Below, one piece after another: positions 58,786 to 64,000 of a stretch of 64,000 nucleotides of DNA. This DNA is from Alnus glutinosa. Lineage: Eukaryota; Streptophyta; Magnoliopsida; Fagales; Betulaceae. The notes beneath the pieces were generated by a model. It was not told the origin of the DNA. It saw nothing but the letters and a program-made list of their open reading frames with translations, and ran no database searches. Location of the stretch: NCBI RefSeq assembly GCF_958979055.1, contig NC_084895.1, positions 16,114,501-16,178,500 of the forward strand, given 5' to 3'. Position 1 is the stretch's first letter, and every line of letters begins with the position of its first letter. A program made the position numbers and the translations under genes.

Positions 58786-59176
58786 TTTTTAAAGCATTCT
58801 GAGTGGTCTCATCATATTTTATTAGTCAAAATAACTAAAAACTATTTTTCTCTATTTGAGCCATCTATTTTTTTTAAAGCATTATCACCGGCCTAACTAT
58901 TTTAACTATCTACTATTACAATTTCATTTAAATTATATTTTTCAAAATGGAGACTATGCGTGGTGCATGGGAGAGAATTAAAAAAAAAAGACAAAAAGTT
59001 TTAATAGTTTTTTTATAAATTTGCTGAATGAATAATGTTCATTATTGTTGGTGAGTACTTACTCACCAAATTAGTGAGGCTGCTAGAAAGTCATCATTTT
59101 GGACAATTTCATTGAATTGGCTCACCAAAATAACAAAAAAGTTATTTTCATAAGGCTACTCTGAATGCTTTAAAAA
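58786..59176. mobile_element. MITE-like element, about 390 bp
   Basis: The left end TTAAAGCATTCTGAGTGG and the reversed right end TTAAAGCATTCAGAGTAG form inverted ends. AAAAAGTTATTTTCAT occurs on both sides of the right end. No coding content. Confidence 0.6.
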
Positions 59177-59549
59177 AGTTATTTTCATCTTAAGGTGATA
59201 GTATAAATGTAATTAACATTATTATTATTATTATTATTTCTCTGGTCATTACCAGATGTGAGGATGTGTGTCAATTCAAACCCTTTCTAACAATGAAGAG
59301 ATTGCCCATGCTAATTTTGCCATGTGCATTTAATTAGTTATTCATTAAAAAAATGCTAATTAGTTATAATAAAGAAAAATTTCAAAAGAAGTGGAAAAGT
59401 CGTAGCCCATATCGGCCCTCCCCTCCCATCGTCTCTATTCTTGTGGTTCACCATAAGAGTAAGCTATGGTGATTATAATGAGATCGATCCAATCATTTTC
59501 CTTTATCTGCTCTATAGCTTTAAGAAATAAATACTTCTAAAATGTAAAA

Positions 59550-59575
59550 GGCCTATTAGGTCATTGGTTAGAGCG
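59550..59575 (+). pseudogene. tRNA-Ile fragment, 26 nt
   Basis: GGCCTATTAGGTCATTGGTT matches the 5' part of tRNA-Ile with two changes. It is the duplicate of the relic at 53807 and has lost everything after the D-arm. Confidence 0.7.
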
Positions 59576-59609
59576 TTTGAAGACATTATCACTTCGATTG
59601 ACTTGGGAG

Positions 59610-60324
59610 AGCTGGATGTATTGGAGTTTTATTTTAAAACCAACCAATTTGAGAGTTGGCCCAGAAAAATAGGCTTGGTCAAAAAACAACTCATTTGGTC
59701 ACGTGACAACTTTAATGATTTTATTTTATTTTTTAAAAAAATACCCACATTTTTTGACACTTCAAATGCCTAAATTACCCCTTCACAAATATGAAAAAGT
59801 AAAACAGTTTAAAAAATATAAAAAAAATCCTTCTAACTACCGGTCATTTTTAAAAAAAGTTTCAGAAAGTAACGGGCGAGACACTTTGATAAATCAAATT
59901 ACCATTTTGTGGCTAAGAGGCCCTTCTGTTAGCGTTGACCGTTATAATGAATAGAAAAACAACATTGACCGTAATCTCTCGTGAGCTGCATATCGTTGAA
60001 AGAAGATGTTTTGAAATTAATTAAAGAATTATGATTATTTTAAGAAACGTTGTAATTATTTTTATTTTTCCTATAAAATGGTCCGAAATTAAGCACTAAA
60101 ACCTTACCGAAAGAAAACCATTTATACAGAACGAGTGAAGCTACGGGGCTTTGAAATCTCTTGGCCATGTATTTGGCAAATGGCATGGTACAACAAAGAC
60201 AAATGCCATATCTAATTACAAATACCTGCCACTAACTATTCATGTACTTGGTCATACTGGACAAAGGCTTTTGTGGTTCTACTCGCCCACTGATCATAAA
60301 AATCTTTCCACAATATTCGTAATT

Positions 60325-60326
<2 letters not shown>
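59610..60326. other. Intergenic, nothing recognised
   Basis: AT-rich, no domain in any frame. Confidence 0.3.
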
Positions 60327-60378
<52 letters not shown>

Positions 60379-61575
60379 GTAGCCAATCTTCATAGATGTA
60401 AACAAATTGATCCCATGACAGGATCTAGGGAGAGGAAATCTCCCTAAGTACAAGATACAAAATAAAATTAGGACAATCTTTAAGCTAAACATAATCCATC
60501 TCCTTTGTAGAGGCCTCTTTCACTAGTAGATGAACAACATTGTTAGCATCTCTTCCCACATGGGAGATAAATACTTGGCCTAGCCCTTGCATGTCCATGA
60601 TTATCCCCTCCACAAAATGTCCAGTAACATCATGGTTGGGGGTTCTTGAATTCACATAATTTACAACTTGTTTTGTATCCCCTTCCAATATAATCTCATA
60701 AAATCCCACTTCTTTACAAAACACCACTGCCTCATAGGCTGCTGTAGCGTCCGCTAACTTTGGAATAGCTACAACCTTCTTTGTGAGGGACTTTGCTCCA
60801 AGGACATTTCCTATAGAATCTCTCGCCACAACACTAATACCAATACACTCCTTTGTAATATTTATTGAAGCACCCCAATTAACCTTTATAAGTCCACTAG
60901 GAGGGGGGCACCAACCTGTTCGAGGCCAAGGAAGGTGCGGCATACGATCCCCAGAAGAGTAAATATCTTCCTTTTTGTTACATCTTTGATACTCCTCAAG
61001 ATGAGCCATAGCCTTCGAGAAAATGATCCGTGGGTGAGTAAACAAAAATTCAAAAATGAATTTATTTCTCCTTAGCCAAATTCGCCTTGCAATAACAGCC
61101 ATTAAATTTAGATCTTCAGCCCTCAACCGGTCCATACAAAATTCCATAAACTGCATTATTGTGTCACCATTGAAAGCACATTTTTGGAAAATCATAGATC
61201 CACTACCCCACACATCTTGGGCAGCAGGGCAAGATCATAAGACATGTACAACCGTTTCCTCCTCTCTACAGCAATAAGGACACAAACTCTCTTCCACCAT
61301 CTTCCTCTTTAACAGGTTACATCTCGTTGGGAGAAGATCATTACAAGCATGCCACATGAACATTTTAACAGAACGTGGAACCTCCAAAGCCCAAATAACT
61401 TTCAAAATTCTGTTCTCTAGAGACACACATGATGCACTTCCTCTACCTCGAGAATTACTCTCCATGCCCATATGATAAGCACTCTTCACCGAGAAAACCC
61501 CATCATTGGTACCCTGCCATACAAGTTTATCTGGAGGAAGAGAATAACATAAAGGCATAGAAGCAATTACCATAT
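60327..61575 (-). mobile_element. 5'-truncated LINE with 46-nt poly(A) tail
   Basis: Read on the minus strand, coding sequence for a zf-RVT domain and an RNase H domain is followed by a short untranslated part and an uninterrupted A46 tail (T46 on the plus strand, 60327-60372). That order is the 3' end of a plant L1-type LINE. The upstream polymerase and endonuclease are absent. A long pure tail suggests a recent insertion. A clean target duplication was not identified. Confidence 0.82.
60485..61573 (-). pseudogene. LINE zf-RVT plus RNase H-like region
   Basis: It begins with KLVWQGTNDGVFSVKSAYHM and MFMWHACNDLLPTRCNLLKR, then the zinc-binding CPYCCREEETVVHVL. A TGA (at 61235) interrupts the frame, which continues SCPAAQDVWGSGSMIFQKC. 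Then come WLRRNKFIFE, PPPSGLIKVNWGASI and a plant RNase H-like (RVT_3) domain: GISVVARDSIGNVLGAKS, ATAAYEAVVFCKEVGFYEII, LEGDTKQVVNYVN, and SHVGRDANNVVHLLVKEA near the end. The stop and the missing upstream part make it inactive. Confidence 0.87.
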
Positions 61576-61579
61576 TTTC

Positions 61580-62340
61580 TATTTACATTTTCAAATTTAA
61601 AAAAATAACATCAATGCCTTTTACATTATCACCTCGTGTAAAATTAAACACTTTGTATTTTTTTCCTCCAAATATGGTGAAATTTATTAAAAAGCTACCA
61701 TTGACTAAAATTATTGAAAAAGAACCAAAAAAAAAGAAAAAGAAAAAAAAAAGAGGAGAAATATCGCCCTTTTCATATTAGCCTACTGATTTTTTATTTT
61801 ATTTTTATTTTTAAAAAAAATTTACAATTTTTTTTTTGAGGGATAAATACAAAATCAATGCCGGCGGAGTGGCTCCTAGACCACCCCTTTCTTTTTTATT
61901 TATTTATTTTTTCCTTTTTTTTTTAAAAAAAATTCAATTTTATATATTGATATTTTTTTTAGAAAAGAGTGACACGTGTCATCATTATATTGGTATATAA
62001 TGATGTGGCACACTAATGGAATAAGTGTTTTGACGGAATTTAACTGCAATAACTAAATTGTTATTTTAGCATACTCCGAGGACCGTTGAACTATTTTTTA
62101 TAACGCATTAAGTGATTTGTAATTTAGACTAATTCACTACAAGAACTAATTTTGTATTTATTCTTCTTCTTTTTTTTTAATAACTTCAAAAGTATTTTGC
62201 ACAAGGACTGATTTTGCTTTTAAAAGTTTGGAGATATAAATAAAAATGTGATGATAGTTTATAAGGGTATAATACATATATTTTCTGTCTATAAAAAATA
62301 TGTCGGACCCTACCTCTATATATGCCTCTAGAATTTGTTG
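61580..62340. other. Intergenic, nothing recognised
   Basis: Long A and T runs (61730-61930). No coding content. Confidence 0.3.
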
Positions 62341-62348
62341 TAGGATAG

Positions 62349-62573
62349 GGCTGGCTAGGGCTGGTCACTGAGGTTATTGGAACGAAACCCAGCGAGGAGT
62401 GCTGCACGCTGGTGAAAGGCCTTAGCTTGCAGATCGATCTTGAATCTGCCTTGTGTTTATGCACCGCCATTAAGGCCAACTTGTTGGGAATTCTCAGGCT
62501 GAAGCTGCCTGTTGCCATCACTTTGCTTCTTAATCCTTGCGGGAAGAAAGCTCCCTCAAGGCTTTGTATGTGA
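62349..62573 (+). pseudogene. Broken 8-cysteine-motif (HyPRP-like) gene copy
   Basis: The plus strand reads GLVTEVIGTKPSEECCTLVK, GLSLQIDLESALCLCTAIKA, NLLGILRLKLPVAITLLLN then PCGKKAPSRLCM and a stop (62571-62573). CC, CLC, C and C in this spacing are the last six cysteines of the 8-cysteine motif seen in the intact gene at 63.2 kb. The first two cysteines and the whole N-terminus are missing: a TAG at 62346-62348 closes the frame, and the family's usual YCGKNVP has become PCGKKAP. It lies in the opposite direction to the intact gene, 660 bp away. Confidence 0.8.
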
Positions 62574-63237
62574 ATAGAACCTCAATTTCTCTGCCTCTTG
62601 TTCTCATTGAATTAAATTAATTATGCAAATTTATCTGTTTTTTTGGTCTTCAATTAATTTTTAATTTCTTTAAGGAGTACCATATGAAGTTTGTCTAATT
62701 TGCATTTCTTTCTATCTAAATCAAAGTCTGTTTGATAAGAACCAAGAGAAAAAAATGTTGACAAGTAGGAATTACCTTCAACACAATAATTGCTTTCTTA
62801 TCGATTACAATCATATTAATTAAATGGTTAAATAAATTTCTTTCTAATTAATTTAAGCTTTTGAAAAATTTGATCTCTTCAATCACTCTAATTTTAATTA
62901 AATATTCTACAAAGCTTAAGTTTTAAATTGGAATTGGTGGTAATTTTTAACATCCCTACATCAATCATTAAAACCCAACAAGATAATAAAACAAATAAAA
63001 AAGAAAAGAAAAAGAGACAGATTGAAAGGACCATATTATCAAGAGAATTATACATATAGAAAAAGCAGATTTTATTGTTTCCCCCACAATGGCCTCTTTA
63101 ATTTATTGCCACTAGAGTGTGGAAGGCCAGTAGTTGAGAGTCCAATAAACCAATTGAAATCCCAAATTAATGGGAAATGATGAAAATAATCAGATTATAA
63201 AAGGAAAGCATGTAGAAAAATGAGACATTCAGCGCCA
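62574..63237. other. Intergenic between the two 8-cysteine-motif copies
   Basis: AT-rich. The part next to 63237 would be the 3' untranslated region of the intact gene. No other feature. Confidence 0.35.
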
Positions 63238-63660
63238 TTAGGCGCATTGGAAGCCTGTGGGAACATTCTTTCCACAGTAATTGAGCAGCAAGCTCAATGA
63301 GACGGGGACATTAAGATTGATGCCCAAAACATTGGCCCTGATGGCATTGCAAAGGCAAATAGCAGCTTCCACATCAGCAAGTCCCTGTATGAGGCTGCAG
63401 CAGGCTGTCTTTGGTGGGGTTCCAACAACAAGGTGTACCAAGTCATTTAACAGGTTGGCACACACCCCTAACTTAAGGGTATCCTTGGGGCAAGCGGTGG
63501 GCTTAGGCGCCGCTCTGGCCGGGTGTGGCTTTACTGGAGGGTGTTTTAGAGTCTTTAGTGGCGATGGTGGGCAAGGGACATAGGTTGAAGTGACAATAGT
63601 GAAGAAGAGAAGGTTGAGAGAAACAAGAAAAGCTATGGTTGCAATAGCCTTAGAACCCAT
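63238..63660 (-). CDS. Hybrid proline-rich protein / 14-kDa proline-rich protein (DC2.15-like), 8-cysteine motif
   Basis: An intronless 140-codon gene. Residues 1-25 form a signal peptide (MGSKAIATIAFLVSLNLLFF). Residues 29-56 are a short Pro/Lys-rich linker. Residues 57-139 form the hydrophobic-seed/LTP-like 8-cysteine domain: C57, C67, C87-C88, C102-x-C104, C129 and C139, the spacing expected for four disulfides. The C-terminus YCGKNVPTGFQCA is the family signature. Such proteins are secreted to the cell wall or plasma membrane surface and act in wall structure, development or stress; the exact role of this one is not readable from sequence. A TATA box TCTATATAAA (63770-63761) lies about 100 bp upstream. 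A broken inverted copy lies at 62349-62573. Confidence 0.93.
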   Translation of the reverse strand: MGSKAIATIAFLVSLNLLFFTIVTSTYVPCPPSPLKTLKHPPVKPHPARAAPKPTACPKDTLKLGVCANLLNDLVHLVVGTPPKTACCSLIQGLADVEAAICLCNAIRANVLGINLNVPVSLSLLLNYCGKNVPTGFQCA

Positions 63661-63760
63661 TTTCAGACAAACTTAATTGCAGCCTTGCTAAGGGTATGAG
63701 ATCTGTGTTGTATAGGGATGTCGATCTTTGGGGTGGTGTAGGATGTTGAAATGGGTTTGG

Positions 63761-63770
63761 TTTATATAGA
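63761..63770 (-). promoter_or_regulatory. TATA box of the HyPRP gene
   Basis: TCTATATAAA on the minus strand, about 100 bp ahead of the ATG at 63660, leaving room for a leader of about 70 nt. Confidence 0.65.
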
Positions 63771-64000
63771 TGGAGATTGTTGTTTAGGCCGGGAATAAAA
63801 TAACATGAAGAATTGGACAGCCTTGTGACTTTGGAGCAAATTGGATTGGATCAAAGGCCTTCCTGTATTAGCTGGCGGAGCAACTTGGAGAATAGGCCAT
63901 GTTTCTGAGTTTGGAGGATTCTGCATAGATCTACGGATTGATTGGTTTGCATGAATTCAATCTAGCCCAAAAAACAAAAATAAACAAGCTAGATCTTTTT

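Noticed and set aside
62186..62521. 111-codon minus-strand frame
   Set aside because: Antisense of the broken 8-cysteine-motif gene, whose cysteine pattern is on the plus strand.

Overview
The window is nuclear DNA of a flowering plant, very probably a woody eudicot. It is AT-rich, with intron-containing exons bounded by GT/AG, a single-exon CC-NB-ARC-LRR resistance gene, an 8-cysteine hybrid proline-rich protein gene, and plant-type transposons (Ty3 elements, LINEs, Mutator-like elements or MULEs, hAT relics, Tourist-type MITEs, a tRNA-derived SINE). The species cannot be told from the sequence. Host genes are few and about three quarters of the window is transposon-derived or featureless.

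Layout. 1-3102 is the 5' part of a decayed Ty3/gypsy element on the minus strand (LTR, primer site, broken gag-pol). 3103-11700 is intergenic, with MITEs, a 145-bp tandem duplication, a strong hairpin, exon-like pieces of an unidentified minus-strand gene and a 5'-truncated LINE with a clear target duplication. 12196-15750 is the NLR gene (minus), whose 3' end looks frameshifted. 15970-19800 holds a broken Ycf20-like gene between weak inverted ends. 19819-29994 is an apparently complete 10.2-kb MULE with 9-bp target duplications and inverted repeats of about 600 bp. 30463-31445 is a small inverted-repeat element. 32596-35901 is a decayed relative of the MULE transposase, and a diverged terminal arm of the same superfamily lies at 38130-38734. 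38842-48353 is a third, non-coding MULE whose left arm is split by a 4.2-kb LTR-like insertion. 48384-62300 is intergenic with MITEs, hAT remnants, a diverged duplicated segment carrying tRNA-Ile relics, one small gene and a truncated LINE. 62349-63660 carries a broken and an intact copy of an 8-cysteine-motif gene.

The most notable object is the 10.2-kb MULE. On the minus strand it encodes a FAR1-type/MULE/SWIM transposase whose last exons resemble the C-terminus of VARICOSE/EDC4, the plant mRNA-decapping scaffold. Conceptual splicing joins six exons into about 946 codons without a frame break. A convergent plus-strand gene encodes a 150-residue GRF zinc-finger, coiled-coil and membrane-anchor protein. 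Each gene seems to be fed by one terminal inverted repeat carrying the same potential 5' splice donor, a layout like maize MuDR. The decayed second copy carries the same VARICOSE-like tail, so the fusion preceded spread of the family. Near-perfect subterminal palindromes recur in the two related MULE termini.
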